A stretch of DNA of 64,000 bases from Allofournierella_A excrementavium (GTDB lineage: Bacteria; Bacillota; Clostridia; Oscillospirales; Ruminococcaceae): the NCBI GenBank assembly GCA_019120375.1, contig DWVE01000027.1:124001-188000 (forward strand), read 5' to 3'. Under the pieces are notes generated by a model that saw only the letters and a list, made by a program, of their open reading frames with translations, searched no databases and was not told where the DNA came from. A program made the translations under genes and the position numbers. This document shows, piece by piece, positions 7,779 through 15,661 of this stretch; the stretch's first letter is position 1, and every line of letters begins with the position of its first letter.

Positions 7779-8444
7779 TCACACCCGCTTGGCCAGATTG
7801 CCCGGCCCTTTGTAGATGTGCCCGGCGGGAACGGTGCCCCGCACGCAGCTGGTGGGATACACCTGGCAGCCGCGGCCCAGCACCGCGCCGGGGCACAGCA
7901 CGCTGTTGCAGCCCACCTCGGCCCCGTCGCCCACCAGGGCGCCCAGCTTTTTGCGGCCGGTGGCGATCTTTTCCTCGCCGTTTTTCACCACCACGAGGCT
8001 CTTGTCGCTTTTCAGGTTGCTGGTCACAGCGCCGGCCCCCATGTGAGCCTTGCAGCCCAGGATGGAATCGCCCACATAATTGAAGTGAGGCACCTGCGCC
8101 CCGTCGAACAGGATGCAGTTTTTCAGCTCCACACTGTTGCCCACAACGGCCCCCGCGCCCACCAGCGCGCTGCCCCGGATGAAGGCGCAGTGGCGCACCT
8201 CGGCCTCGGGGCCGATGATACAGGGCGCGCCCAGCAGGGCGGTGGGGGCCACCTTGGCGGTCTTTGCCACCCAAACCCCCGGCTGGGGCTGGTCGTATTC
8301 AGCGGCGGGCAGGCTCTCGCCCAGCTTCACGATAAAATCTTTCAGCTCGTCCAGCACCTGCCAGGGCCACTCCTTGCCCTCGAACAGGGGGGCGGCCAAG
8401 GTGTGGGAGAGATCGAACAGTTCTTCGGTGCGGCAAAAAGTCAT
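7779..8444 (-). CDS. GlmU-like left-handed beta-helix acyltransferase (no nucleotidyltransferase domain)
   Basis: 221-aa protein with an N-terminal stretch of about 60 residues and then hexapeptide repeats (APTALLGAPCIIGPEAEVRHCAFIRGSALVGAGAVVGNSVELKNCILF) forming a left-handed beta-helix like the acetyltransferase half of GlmU and related sugar-phosphate acetyltransferases. It lacks a pyrophosphorylase Rossmann domain (no GxGxRxxP...K motif). Because it is directly upstream of glmM, a role in glucosamine-1-P acetylation or a related step is inferred, not shown. A motif HFNYVGDSILG with GAGAVTSNLK matches the GlmU-type loop region. Confidence 0.85.
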   Translation of the reverse strand: MTFCRTEELFDLSHTLAAPLFEGKEWPWQVLDELKDFIVKLGESLPAAEYDQPQPGVWVAKTAKVAPTALLGAPCIIGPEAEVRHCAFIRGSALVGAGAVVGNSVELKNCILFDGAQVPHFNYVGDSILGCKAHMGAGAVTSNLKSDKSLVVVKNGEEKIATGRKKLGALVGDGAEVGCNSVLCPGAVLGRGCQVYPTSCVRGTVPAGHIYKGPGNLAKRV

Positions 8445-8480
8445 AGCGCACGCTCCCTTCCAATGATTCTGCTATCACTC

Positions 8481-8509
8481 ATTATATGAAATCAGGGGCA
8501 AAATAACAA
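8481..8509 (-). promoter_or_regulatory. Promoter for the GlmU-like/glmM operon
   Basis: On the minus strand: TTGTTA (8504-8509), 17-bp spacer, TATAAT (8481-8486). The 180 bases further right (to the hairpin at 8643) are A+T-rich and hold no gene or motif I recognise. Confidence 0.65.
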
Positions 8510-8635
8510 CTTGAAAATACAAAAATCGCGGACGAATTGGTAAATATGGCGCTATTCACGAAATTCTGCCGCCCGGCAGGCGAAAAGATTGTGATATTTT
8601 CCGCAGAATTTGCACAATAAGCGCGGACTAGACAA

Positions 8636-8661
8636 AGAAAAAGCCCCGCAAGGCGCGGGGC
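8636..8661 (-). terminator. Terminator of the methyltransferase/TetR operon
   Basis: Minus-strand stem GCCCCGC/GCGGGGC (8643-8649 with 8655-8661) followed on that strand by a T-rich run (8636-8642). Confidence 0.85.
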
Positions 8662-8667
8662 AAAAGG

Positions 8668-9456
8668 TCACTTGCGGAAAATGTCCAGCGCGTGGCTGGT
8701 CACGCCCAACAGGTCGGGCCGCTCGCAGGTGGCAAGATGGTAGCGCATGAACAGCCGGAACTGCTCGTCGTCCATGCGGTCCAGCTCCTCCCGCAGCAGC
8801 AGGGCGCAGCCGTCGGCAGCCACGCAGTGCAGCCGGGTCACGGGGAAGGGAGTCATCAGCGCGTCCACGTCCTCCTTGCGCACCAGCTCGAACAGGTCCT
8901 TCGGCTGGGAAAAGGCGGCGAAGGTCTCCGGGTCCAGCAGGCCTTCCCGCAGATACTGGCCCACGTCGATGTTCTGGTGGCGGAACCCCTCGTCCAGCAG
9001 GCAGCCGTCGGAGATGACGTAGGCGGCAAAGACCACGCCGCCCGGCCGGGTCACCCGGATGGCCTCCTCCAGCGCCCGGCGTTTGTCCGCCGGGGTGTAG
9101 AGGTGATAGAGCGGCCCCAGCAGAAGAACGACGTTATAGGAGTCGCTTTCAAAGCCGGTCAGGTCCAGGGCGTTGCCCCGGGTGACGGTCACCGCTTCGC
9201 CGGGCAGGGTGTTTTGACGAAAAATTTCGATGTTGTGCTCCACCAGCTCCACCGCGTCCACCCGGCAGCCCTCCCGTGCCAGGGCATGGGAGTAGCGCCC
9301 GGTGCCCGCGCCGATCTCCAGCACCTTCGCGCCGGGGCGCAGGTAGCGGTGGATGTAGTGCATGGTGGTGAGAAATTCCACCGAGCCGTGGCGGGAGGCC
9401 AGCCGCCCGTCCTCGTCGAAGTGGTCGTAGAATTCGCGGATGTAGCGTGTTTCCAT
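8668..9456 (-). CDS. Class I SAM-dependent methyltransferase
   Basis: 262 aa. SAM-binding motif I VLEIGAGTGRY (residues 45-55), acidic residue of motif II in VDAVEL, and motif IV VVLLLGPLYHL give a Methyltransf_25/11-type fold. Substrate unknown. It lies 15 bases downstream of a TetR-type regulator gene and is very probably cotranscribed with it, so it may be the regulated or detoxifying partner. Confidence 0.88.
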   Translation of the reverse strand: METRYIREFYDHFDEDGRLASRHGSVEFLTTMHYIHRYLRPGAKVLEIGAGTGRYSHALAREGCRVDAVELVEHNIEIFRQNTLPGEAVTVTRGNALDLTGFESDSYNVVLLLGPLYHLYTPADKRRALEEAIRVTRPGGVVFAAYVISDGCLLDEGFRHQNIDVGQYLREGLLDPETFAAFSQPKDLFELVRKEDVDALMTPFPVTRLHCVAADGCALLLREELDRMDDEQFRLFMRYHLATCERPDLLGVTSHALDIFRK

Positions 9457-9471
9457 GATGCGCCTCCTCGT

Positions 9472-10035
9472 TCAGGGCCGGTGGGGGGCCGCCAGCGCCG
9501 CCACCACCGCTTTGGCCCGCCGCCGGGCCTCTTCTTCCTCCAGGTCCAGTTTGCCGGTGGCGGCGAGCACCGCCGCGCCGTGGGCCCAGAGGAACAGGTC
9601 CAGAAAAATTTCCCGCCCGGCCTGGGGGTCCACCCCCAGCTGGCGGGCAAAGGCCTCCGCCTTGCGCCCGTTGCCCGGCTCCCGGTAAAAGTCCTCGGCC
9701 CGGCGCATGTCCAGCGCCATCTCCCGGATGAACAGCGCCCGGAACAGCAGCGGCTCCTCCCGGGCAAAGCGCAGGTAGGTGAGGGGCAGGGCAAGGCAGG
9801 GGTCCTCTCCCTCGCCCCAGGCCGCGGCCCGCTGTTCGTAAAAGGCGAAGGCGTATTCCAGAAAGTCCGCCTTCACGGCCTCCATGTTCTCATAGCAGGT
9901 GAAGATGGGCCGGGTGGAGCAGCCCAGCCGGGCCGCCAGACTGCGGGCGTTTACCGCGTCAAAACCCTCGCGGCGGGTGATGTCCAGCGCCGCCGATAAA
10001 ATCATCTCCCGGGTGACCTTTGCCGTGGGGGGCAT
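9472..10035 (-). CDS. TetR family transcriptional regulator
   Basis: 187 aa. The N-terminal HTH reads KVTREMILSAALDITRREGFDAVNARSLAARLGCSTRPIF (about residues 5-45); the C-terminal half is the helical ligand domain. The frame is open well upstream, but the ATG at 10035 has a near-perfect AAAGGAGG 10 bases before it. The recognition helix has CSTRPIFTCYEN in place of the usual S.G.LY.YF. An inverted repeat covers its promoter (see operator entry), suggesting autoregulation of this gene and the downstream methyltransferase. Confidence 0.9.
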   Translation of the reverse strand: MPPTAKVTREMILSAALDITRREGFDAVNARSLAARLGCSTRPIFTCYENMEAVKADFLEYAFAFYEQRAAAWGEGEDPCLALPLTYLRFAREEPLLFRALFIREMALDMRRAEDFYREPGNGRKAEAFARQLGVDPQAGREIFLDLFLWAHGAAVLAATGKLDLEEEEARRRAKAVVAALAAPHRP

Positions 10036-10050
10036 GGCCCTCGCCTCCTT

Positions 10051-10088
10051 TATATGCGACAAATGTTGTGTAACTATTGTTGCATATA
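10051..10088. promoter_or_regulatory. Inverted-repeat operator for the TetR-type regulator
   Basis: 12-bp arms TATATGCGACAA (10051-10062) and TTGTTGCATATA (10077-10088) match as an inverted repeat with one mismatch, 14 bp apart. The right arm overlaps the -10 element and spacer of the promoter, a classic repressor position. Confidence 0.6.
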
Positions 10089-10104
10089 AACCGCGCCCTG
10101 TCAA
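10076..10104 (-). promoter_or_regulatory. Promoter of the TetR/methyltransferase operon
   Basis: On the minus strand: consensus TTGACA (10099-10104), 17-bp spacer, AACAAT (10076-10081), about 40 bases before the start codon. Confidence 0.65.
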
Positions 10105-10110
10105 GAAGCA

Positions 10111-10147
10111 AAAAAGCGGGTCGTCCCGGAAAAGGGGGACGGCCCGC
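10111..10147 (-). terminator. Terminator after the MATE gene
   Basis: Minus-strand stem 10136-10147 with 10116-10127 (one G-T wobble), followed on that strand by a T run at 10111-10115. Confidence 0.85.
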
Positions 10148-10159
10148 GGCAAAGGCGGT

Positions 10160-11524
10160 TCACTGCGTTTTTTTCGGTTTGAGACCCACCACATAGCGGA
10201 TGCGCCGCCAGTAGACGAAGGCGGACACCACCGGGGCCACGAAGTCGGAGATGGGCTCGGCCACGAAGGTGGACATGGCGCCGAAATACATGGGAAGAAC
10301 GAACAGGGGGATGAAATAGATGGCCTTGCGGAAGAAGGAGAGGGGCAGGGAATACTGCATCATGCCCATGCCGGTGAAGCCGTCGATGACGGTGTACTGC
10401 ACCGCCAGCGGGATGACGCCCAGGGTGTAGATGCGGATGGCCCGCACCGCCAGCTCGCCCACCTGCGGGTCGCTGGAAAAGATGGACACGAAGAGCCCGG
10501 GCACGCCCTGGCCGATGAGGAACAAAAGGGTGGTGTAGCCAAGGCAGAGCAGAAGGATGAACTTCTGGGCCTCCAGGATGCGCTTTGGCTGGCCGGCCCC
10601 GTAGTTGTAGCCCAGGATGGACCCGGTGCCGCCGGTGATGCCGCCCAGCGGCATGGTGACCACCAGCATGAAGCTCTGGGCGATGGTGGCCGCCGCCACC
10701 AGCAGGTCGCCCTGGCCCGCGCCGCCGTATTTCTGCAACAGGGAGTTGAGGGCAATGATCATCACGTTGTCGAAGGCGATGATGATGAAGGGGGTGAAGC
10801 CGGTGGCCATCACCCGGCCCATGATGCGGGCGCTGTAACCCCCGAAGGTGATGCGGATGGGGGGCTGGCGCCCGAACAGGAACACCAGCACAAAGATGCA
10901 GCTGGCCAGCTGGCTGAGCACGGTGGCCACCGCCGCGCCGGCCACCCCCATGTCCAGCACGAAGATGAACACCGGGTCCAGCAGGATGTTCAGCACCGCG
11001 CCCAGCATCACCGAGAGCATGCCCTTTTTGGCAAAGCCCTGGCAGATGATGAACTGGTTCATGCCGGTGGAGAGCAGGGCGAACACGGTGCCCGTCAGAT
11101 ACACCGAATAGTAGGTCTCGGCATAGGGCAGGCTGGCCTCGCTGGCGCCGAAGAGCATCAGCACCGGCCGCCGGGTGGCGTAGGCCAGGGCCATCAGGGC
11201 CGCCGCCAGCCCCACCAGCAGCACAAAGCAGTTGGCAAGGATGCGCTTTGCGCCCTCGTTGTCGCCCGCGCCCATGCGGATGCTCACCAGGGGCGAGCCG
11301 CCCACGCCCACCAGAAAGGCCACCGAGCCGATCATGGTCACGATGGGGCCGCATACGCCCGCGCCCGCCAGGGCCAGATTGCCCACCTCGGGGATGTTGC
11401 CGATGTACATGCGGTCCACAACGCTGTATAAAACGCTCACAAACTGCGCCAGCATGCTGGGGATGGCGATGCGCAGCACCAGCTGGCGGATGGGGTCGCG
11501 CCCCAGGTCATTCTCCATTCTCAC
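10160..11524 (-). CDS. MATE family multidrug/toxin efflux transporter
   Basis: 454-aa integral membrane protein with about 12 predicted helices and two MATE repeats; the first begins DPIRQLVLRIAIPSMLAQFVSVLYSVVDRMYIG, the second about residue 235. Closest in pattern to the VmrA/NorM-like clade of Firmicutes; expected to be Na+- or H+-driven. A GTG at 11524 is chosen because AAGGGGGG lies 6 bases upstream; the ATG two codons later (11518) is the alternative. Substrate unknown. It follows the yitT-like gene by about 45 bases on the same strand. Confidence 0.92.
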   Translation of the reverse strand: MRMENDLGRDPIRQLVLRIAIPSMLAQFVSVLYSVVDRMYIGNIPEVGNLALAGAGVCGPIVTMIGSVAFLVGVGGSPLVSIRMGAGDNEGAKRILANCFVLLVGLAAALMALAYATRRPVLMLFGASEASLPYAETYYSVYLTGTVFALLSTGMNQFIICQGFAKKGMLSVMLGAVLNILLDPVFIFVLDMGVAGAAVATVLSQLASCIFVLVFLFGRQPPIRITFGGYSARIMGRVMATGFTPFIIIAFDNVMIIALNSLLQKYGGAGQGDLLVAAATIAQSFMLVVTMPLGGITGGTGSILGYNYGAGQPKRILEAQKFILLLCLGYTTLLFLIGQGVPGLFVSIFSSDPQVGELAVRAIRIYTLGVIPLAVQYTVIDGFTGMGMMQYSLPLSFFRKAIYFIPLFVLPMYFGAMSTFVAEPISDFVAPVVSAFVYWRRIRYVVGLKPKKTQ

Positions 11525-11569
11525 GATACACCCCCCTTGCCGGCGCGGCAAATTCCGCACACCGCGCCG

Positions 11570-12436
11570 TCATTTGTAGATTTTCTGAAGGGTGAAGCCC
11601 CGGCCGTGCACCTCGTTCACCGAGCTGATGACGATGAAGGCCTGGGGGTCCGTTTCCAGCACCAGATGGTTCAGCTTTGCCAGCTCCCGGTTGGTCACCA
11701 CCGTCAGCAGCATGTCCCGCTCGGTCTGGGTGTAGCCGGTCTGGGCGTGCAGCACCGTGCAGCCCCGGTCCAGCACCCGCAGGATGATGCGGCGGATCTC
11801 GTCGTTCTTTTCGCTGAGGATCTTCACCTGGATCTTGGCGTGGCCCATCACCGACACCTTTTCCAGAATGACGGTGTAGAGCAGCACCAGCAGGATGCCG
11901 TAGAGGATCTGCTCCTTGTCGGCAAAGACCATCTGGCCGATGAGGATGAGAAAATCCAGCAGGTACATCACCGCGCCCACCGGCAGGCCGAAGTATTTGT
12001 TCAGCACGATGGGCGGGATGTCCATGCCGCCGCTGGACGCCCCCGCGCCGATCACCAGCCCGATGGCCACGCCGATGAGCACGCCGGCGAAGATGGTGCC
12101 CAGCATGGGGTCACGGGTGAAGCCGTCGATGCCCGGGATGCGGGCGAACAGGTCCAGGAACAGCGGATAGCAGAAGGTGGACAGCGCCGTGTTGAAGGCG
12201 AACCACCGGCCCATGGCCACCGCGCCCACCACGAACATGATGATGTTGGACACCAGCACGAACCCGGCCACCGGCACGTCCAGCCAGTAGCGGGTGGCCA
12301 GCGCCAGACCCGTTGTGCCGCCGGTGATGAGCCCGCAGGGCAGCACGAACATGTCCACCGCCAGGGCGTACAGCGCGTTGCCCAGCAGCACCAGCAGAAT
12401 GTTTTTTCCCCGTGCGGGCAGAATGAAGCCTTTCAC
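11570..12436 (-). CDS. YitT family membrane protein (DUF161 + DUF2179)
   Basis: 288 aa. N-terminal membrane domain with about five helices (ILLVLLGNALYALAVDMFVLPCGLITGGTTGLAL...) and a C-terminal cytosolic DUF2179 domain (AKIQVKILSEKNDEIRRIILRVLDRGCTVLHAQTGYTQTERDMLLTVV). The family is common in Firmicutes; its function is not established. The GTG at 12436 is chosen over an upstream in-frame ATG because GAGGGGAGG sits 8 bases before it. That GTG overlaps the stop codon of a 37-codon upstream reading frame (GTGA), which suggests translational coupling. Confidence 0.88.
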   Translation of the reverse strand: MKGFILPARGKNILLVLLGNALYALAVDMFVLPCGLITGGTTGLALATRYWLDVPVAGFVLVSNIIMFVVGAVAMGRWFAFNTALSTFCYPLFLDLFARIPGIDGFTRDPMLGTIFAGVLIGVAIGLVIGAGASSGGMDIPPIVLNKYFGLPVGAVMYLLDFLILIGQMVFADKEQILYGILLVLLYTVILEKVSVMGHAKIQVKILSEKNDEIRRIILRVLDRGCTVLHAQTGYTQTERDMLLTVVTNRELAKLNHLVLETDPQAFIVISSVNEVHGRGFTLQKIYK

Positions 12437-12546
12437 GGGCGAGCCCTCCCCTCGATGCACTGCACGACAGTGCCATGATAAAGCGAAAGGCGGCAGGCCA
12501 AAGGCCTGCCGCCGAATCTATGCACATCACACCGGGCGCAGCCCAT
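12433..12546 (-). CDS. Putative 37-aa leader peptide upstream of the yitT-like gene
   Basis: Short frame starting ATG at 12546 behind a very strong AAAGGAGGTGGG site and ending at the TGA that shares two bases with the GTG start of the yitT-like gene. The peptide begins MGCARCDVHRF and holds four Cys. A perfect 11-bp hairpin followed by a T-rich run (TTTCGCTTT) lies inside codons 12-20, so translation of the leader could decide whether transcription ends there. The peptide matches no family I know. The strong start signals and overlap support it; function is inferred. Confidence 0.45.
   Translation of the reverse strand: MGCARCDVHRFGGRPLACRLSLYHGTVVQCIEGRARP
12481..12513 (-). terminator. Terminator-like hairpin inside the leader frame (possible attenuator)
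   Basis: Perfect 11-bp stem (12503-12513 with 12489-12499) with a 3-nt loop, followed on the minus strand by TTTCGCTT. It lies between the leader start and the yitT-like gene. Confidence 0.5.
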
Positions 12547-12613
12547 CTGACCCACCTCCTTTTATATTACACACAAGTATTGCACAGCCCGGCGGCGTTT
12601 GCAAGCCCCGGCA

Positions 12614-12659
12614 AAAAAAGTTCGGCGTTTTGCCCCGAAAGATGCGGGGCAAAACGCCG
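12614..12659 (-). terminator. Terminator of the DUF4358/DHHW operon
   Basis: Perfect 14-bp stem (12646-12659 with 12623-12636) followed on the minus strand by seven T after a short AAC. Confidence 0.9.
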
Positions 12660-12684
12660 GTCTTTGTCAAAACGCGCAGGGCCT

Positions 12685-13611
12685 TCAGCGCAGCATGGCG
12701 CTCTGGTTCACCACGTAGGTGCTGTACAAAAACAGCACGTCCTGGTCGGTGAACTCCACATACTGGGGCACAAGGCCGCTGACCATGTAGCGGATGTCCA
12801 CCAGGGTCACCTTGCGGTACTGGCCCAGCAGCAGCGGAACAAGGCTGCTGGCATAGGAATCCCGGAACACCACCAGCTCCTTGTCGGTGGCCGCCAGGGG
12901 GCTCTCGACGGTGATGAGGGGGCTGGCGCCGCTCAAAAACACGTCGTAGGGCACGTCGGTGTCAAGGCGTTCGAGGTCGTAGACGGCGGTGGAATCGGGG
13001 TACTGGTAGTTGTCGCACACGGCGGCCACGGTGGCGTCGCTGACCAGATAGGTCAGTTCTTCCGGCTTGTCCGCGCCGTACTTGCCGTAGGCGCCGATGA
13101 AGCCTTCCACTGTCACCGGGTCAAAGCCGTCCATGTCCACCGAAAAGCCCATGGCCGCGCCCAGCGCGTCCACCACGCCGCCCAGCCGCTCCTGCCGCCA
13201 GTGGCTGTCGGTGAAATAGTAGTCCTCCAGGGTCAGCGCCCCGGTCAGGTCGATCTTTTCGATGCCGCTGCCCATCAGCTGGCTGTCCACCGTGGAGAAC
13301 AGAGCCTGATAGTCGGTGGCGGGCCTCACCTCGTCGGTCAGGTAATAGCCCTTGTCCGGCACGATGGCGTAAAAGGCGCGGTTCTCTTCGGTGAGCAGGT
13401 CCGCCTTCAGCTTTTTCAGCTTTTCGCCAAAGCGCACCGCACTGTCCACGTCGGGCCCGTCCAGCGCCTCCACCCAGTGGCCGTGGGCGGTGTACATGCC
13501 GTTCTCGTCCGGGCGCATGCCGCGGTCGAACAGGCCCATTGCCACCGCAATGACAACAGCGGCAGCCGCGAAGCAGAGCCCCGCGGCTGCGAATGCGAGT
13601 TTGCGTTTCAC
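12685..13611 (-). CDS. DHHW family (SGNH-like) extracytoplasmic protein
   Basis: 308 aa with one N-terminal membrane anchor (about residues 5-27) and an extracytoplasmic domain of the DHHW/AlgX-like superfamily. The signature appears as YYFTDSHWRQ (about residue 140) and the second block as VVFRDSYASSL (about residue 250), containing a candidate nucleophile Ser. DHHW proteins typically accompany polysaccharide O-acylation systems in clostridia, often with DUF4358 lipoproteins, as here: the DUF4358-type gene lies 3 bases upstream. No MBOAT gene is adjacent; one is found at 45987-47537. Confidence 0.82.
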   Translation of the reverse strand: MKRKLAFAAAGLCFAAAAVVIAVAMGLFDRGMRPDENGMYTAHGHWVEALDGPDVDSAVRFGEKLKKLKADLLTEENRAFYAIVPDKGYYLTDEVRPATDYQALFSTVDSQLMGSGIEKIDLTGALTLEDYYFTDSHWRQERLGGVVDALGAAMGFSVDMDGFDPVTVEGFIGAYGKYGADKPEELTYLVSDATVAAVCDNYQYPDSTAVYDLERLDTDVPYDVFLSGASPLITVESPLAATDKELVVFRDSYASSLVPLLLGQYRKVTLVDIRYMVSGLVPQYVEFTDQDVLFLYSTYVVNQSAMLR

Positions 13612-13614
13612 GGC

Positions 13615-14190
13615 TTACTCAGCCACGGCGGCGGTGAAGCCGCTGTGCAGCTGCTCAGCCAGGTCGGCGCTGGTCATGATGAGGATAACGGTGTCGCCGG
13701 AGAAGTCCACGATCTTGCTCTCGGCTTCCACGCAGATCCACTTGCGGGGGTCGGCATTGGCCTCGATGTCGGCGGCCAGCTGCTCGGCCTCCTCGGCGCT
13801 GTTCGCCTTCACCAGGCAGACGGAGAAGGGCACGGAGGTCATGGCGGCTTCGGCGGCGATGCCGTCGGCATAGCGGTCACGGGTCACGCCCAGGTTGTAC
13901 TCGGAGTTCTCCTCGGTGAGCGGGGTGTACTTGGCGCCGCCGTTCAGGTCGGCGGGCATCAGCATGGGGATCTGCTCCGCGTCGCCCGCGGCCAGCACCT
14001 GGTCCATCAGGGCCTCCAGGCTGCCGGGCTCGGCTTCGCTGGCAGGCTCGGAAGCGGGCTCAGAGGCGGGCTCGGAAGCCGGGGTGCTGCTGGGCGCGGA
14101 GGAAGGCGCGGAAGAAGAGGGGGCGGAAGAGCAGCCGGCAAAGGCGGCAACAGCCATGATGAGGGCGAGGGTCAAAGCGAGTTTTTTCAT
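13615..14190 (-). CDS. Lipoprotein with DUF4358-like domain
   Basis: 191-aa predicted lipoprotein: signal peptide and lipobox AFAGC (Cys about residue 20), then a Ser/Pro/Glu-rich linker with SAPSS and four tandem SEPA-type repeats, then a globular domain (VCLVKANSAEEAEQLAADIEANADPRKW...) resembling DUF4358. The linker probably spans the cell wall. It is the first gene of a two-gene operon with the DHHW protein. Function unknown; assistance to cell-envelope acylation is inferred from the usual pairing. Confidence 0.8.
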   Translation of the reverse strand: MKKLALTLALIMAVAAFAGCSSAPSSSAPSSAPSSTPASEPASEPASEPASEAEPGSLEALMDQVLAAGDAEQIPMLMPADLNGGAKYTPLTEENSEYNLGVTRDRYADGIAAEAAMTSVPFSVCLVKANSAEEAEQLAADIEANADPRKWICVEAESKIVDFSGDTVILIMTSADLAEQLHSGFTAAVAE

Positions 14191-14332
14191 GTGTGTGACT
14201 CCTTAATTTTAAAGAAATGTGCGGCCGGTTTTGGGGTTAGTGTTCCCCGCCGGCACAGAGTAAACACCTGGGATGAGGAAAATATTGCAAAGCAACTAAA
14301 ATTTTTTTGCGTTTTTCATGCGAAACGCTCCC

Positions 14333-14361
14333 TTGCCCTGCGGGGAATAGATTGTTATACT
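14333..14361 (+). promoter_or_regulatory. Promoter of the iron alcohol dehydrogenase gene
   Basis: TTGCCC (14333-14338), 17-bp spacer, TATACT (14356-14361). Confidence 0.65.
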
Positions 14362-14369
14362 TGTAACAG
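14352..14369. promoter_or_regulatory. Rex-like redox operator overlapping the promoter
   Basis: TTGTTA-N6-TAACAG: 18-bp near-palindrome with 11 of 12 arm bases matching the clostridial Rex consensus TTGTTAANNNNTTAACAA. It overlaps the -10 element, where NADH-sensing Rex represses fermentative dehydrogenases. No rex gene is in the window. Confidence 0.5.
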
Positions 14370-14425
14370 ACGGAGAAACTCCGCCAAGCAAACGTTTTGT
14401 TTGACCTGAAAAGGAGAGGATACCA

Positions 14426-15574
14426 ATGGCTAACCGCATCGTTCTGAACACCATTTCCTATCATGGCAAGGGCGCCATCGAGAACATCGTTCCCGAGCTG
14501 ACCGCCCGCGGCTACAAAAAGGCTTTTGTCTGCTCTGACCCCGACCTTTTGAAGTTCGGCGTGACCAAGAAAGTCACCGACCTGCTGGAGGCGGCGGGCT
14601 TTGCCTATGAAGTGTACAGCGACATCAAGCCCAATCCCACCATCGAGAACGTGCAGCACGGCGTGGAGGCCTTCAAGACCAGCGGTGCGGACTGCATCGT
14701 GACCATCGGCGGCGGCTCCTCCATGGACACCGCCAAGGCCATCGGCATCATCGCCAACAACCCCGAGTTTGCCGACGTGCGCAGCCTGGAGGGCGTTGCC
14801 CCCACCAAGAAGCACGCGGTGTTCACCATTGCCGTGCCCACCACCGCCGGCACCGCCGCCGAGGTGACCATCAACTACGTCATCACCGACGTGGAGAAGA
14901 AGCGCAAGTTCGTCTGCGTGGACACCAACGACATCCCCGAAGTTGCCGTGGTGGACCCGGACATGATGTCCACCATGCCCAAGGGCCTCACCGCCGCCAC
15001 CGGCATGGACGCGCTGACCCACGCCATCGAGGGCTACATCACCAAGGCCGCCTGGGAGATGACCGACATGTTCCATCTCAAGGCCATCGAGCTCATCGCG
15101 AAGCACCTGCGGGGCGCCGTCGCCGGCGAGCCGGAGGGCCGTGAGGGCATGGCGCTGGCCCAGTACATCGCCGGCCAGGGCTTCTCCAACGTGGGTCTCG
15201 GCATCGTGCACTCCATGGCCCACAGCCTGGGCGCTGTCTACGATACCCCCCACGGCGTGGCCAACGCCATCCTGCTGCCCACCGTGATGGAGTACAACGC
15301 TCCCGCCACCGGTGAGAAGTACCGCGACATCGCCAAGGCCATGGGCGTGGAAGGTGTGGACGCCATGACCCTGGACGAGGCCCGCAAGGCCGCCTGCGCC
15401 GCCGTGAAGCAGCTGAGCCAGGACGTGGGCATCCCCGCCGACCTGAAGGCCATCGTGAAGGAGGAGGACGTGCAGTTCCTCTCCGAGAGCGCCTATGCCG
15501 ACGCCTGCCGTCCCGGCAACCCCCGCGACACCAGCGTGGAGGAGATCGCCGCGCTCTACCGCAGCCTGATGTAA
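14426..15574 (+). CDS. fucO: Iron-containing alcohol dehydrogenase, lactaldehyde reductase-like
   Basis: 382 aa, family-typical length. NAD-binding loop GGGSSMDTAKA (about residues 96-106); metal ligands in MDALTHAIEGY (Asp/His), and in HSMAHSLGAVYDTPHG (two His). Closest to FucO-type lactaldehyde/1,2-propanediol oxidoreductase by pattern, reducing an aldehyde with NADH during fermentation, but other short-chain alcohols are possible. Strong AAAGGAGAGG site before the ATG. Monocistronic: own promoter with a Rex-like site, own terminator. No fucose or rhamnose genes are adjacent, so the symbol is by homology only. Confidence 0.9.
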   Translation: MANRIVLNTISYHGKGAIENIVPELTARGYKKAFVCSDPDLLKFGVTKKVTDLLEAAGFAYEVYSDIKPNPTIENVQHGVEAFKTSGADCIVTIGGGSSMDTAKAIGIIANNPEFADVRSLEGVAPTKKHAVFTIAVPTTAGTAAEVTINYVITDVEKKRKFVCVDTNDIPEVAVVDPDMMSTMPKGLTAATGMDALTHAIEGYITKAAWEMTDMFHLKAIELIAKHLRGAVAGEPEGREGMALAQYIAGQGFSNVGLGIVHSMAHSLGAVYDTPHGVANAILLPTVMEYNAPATGEKYRDIAKAMGVEGVDAMTLDEARKAACAAVKQLSQDVGIPADLKAIVKEEDVQFLSESAYADACRPGNPRDTSVEEIAALYRSLM

Positions 15575-15599
15575 GGCGTTCAGAACCAATCAAAAGAAA

Positions 15600-15632
15600 G
15601 AGGGGCCGCCCCGCGGGGCGGCCCCTCTTTTT
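15600..15632 (+). terminator. Terminator after the alcohol dehydrogenase gene
   Basis: 13-bp perfect stem (15600-15612 with 15615-15627) with a very tight 2-nt loop, followed by five T. Confidence 0.85.
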
Positions 15633-15661
15633 GTGTGCATCGATGCTGGCTTGGCGAAAGG

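Noticed and set aside
13990..14110. Tandem repeat near 14050 as a mobile or regulatory repeat
   Set aside because: It encodes the SEPA-type linker of a lipoprotein and is in frame throughout.
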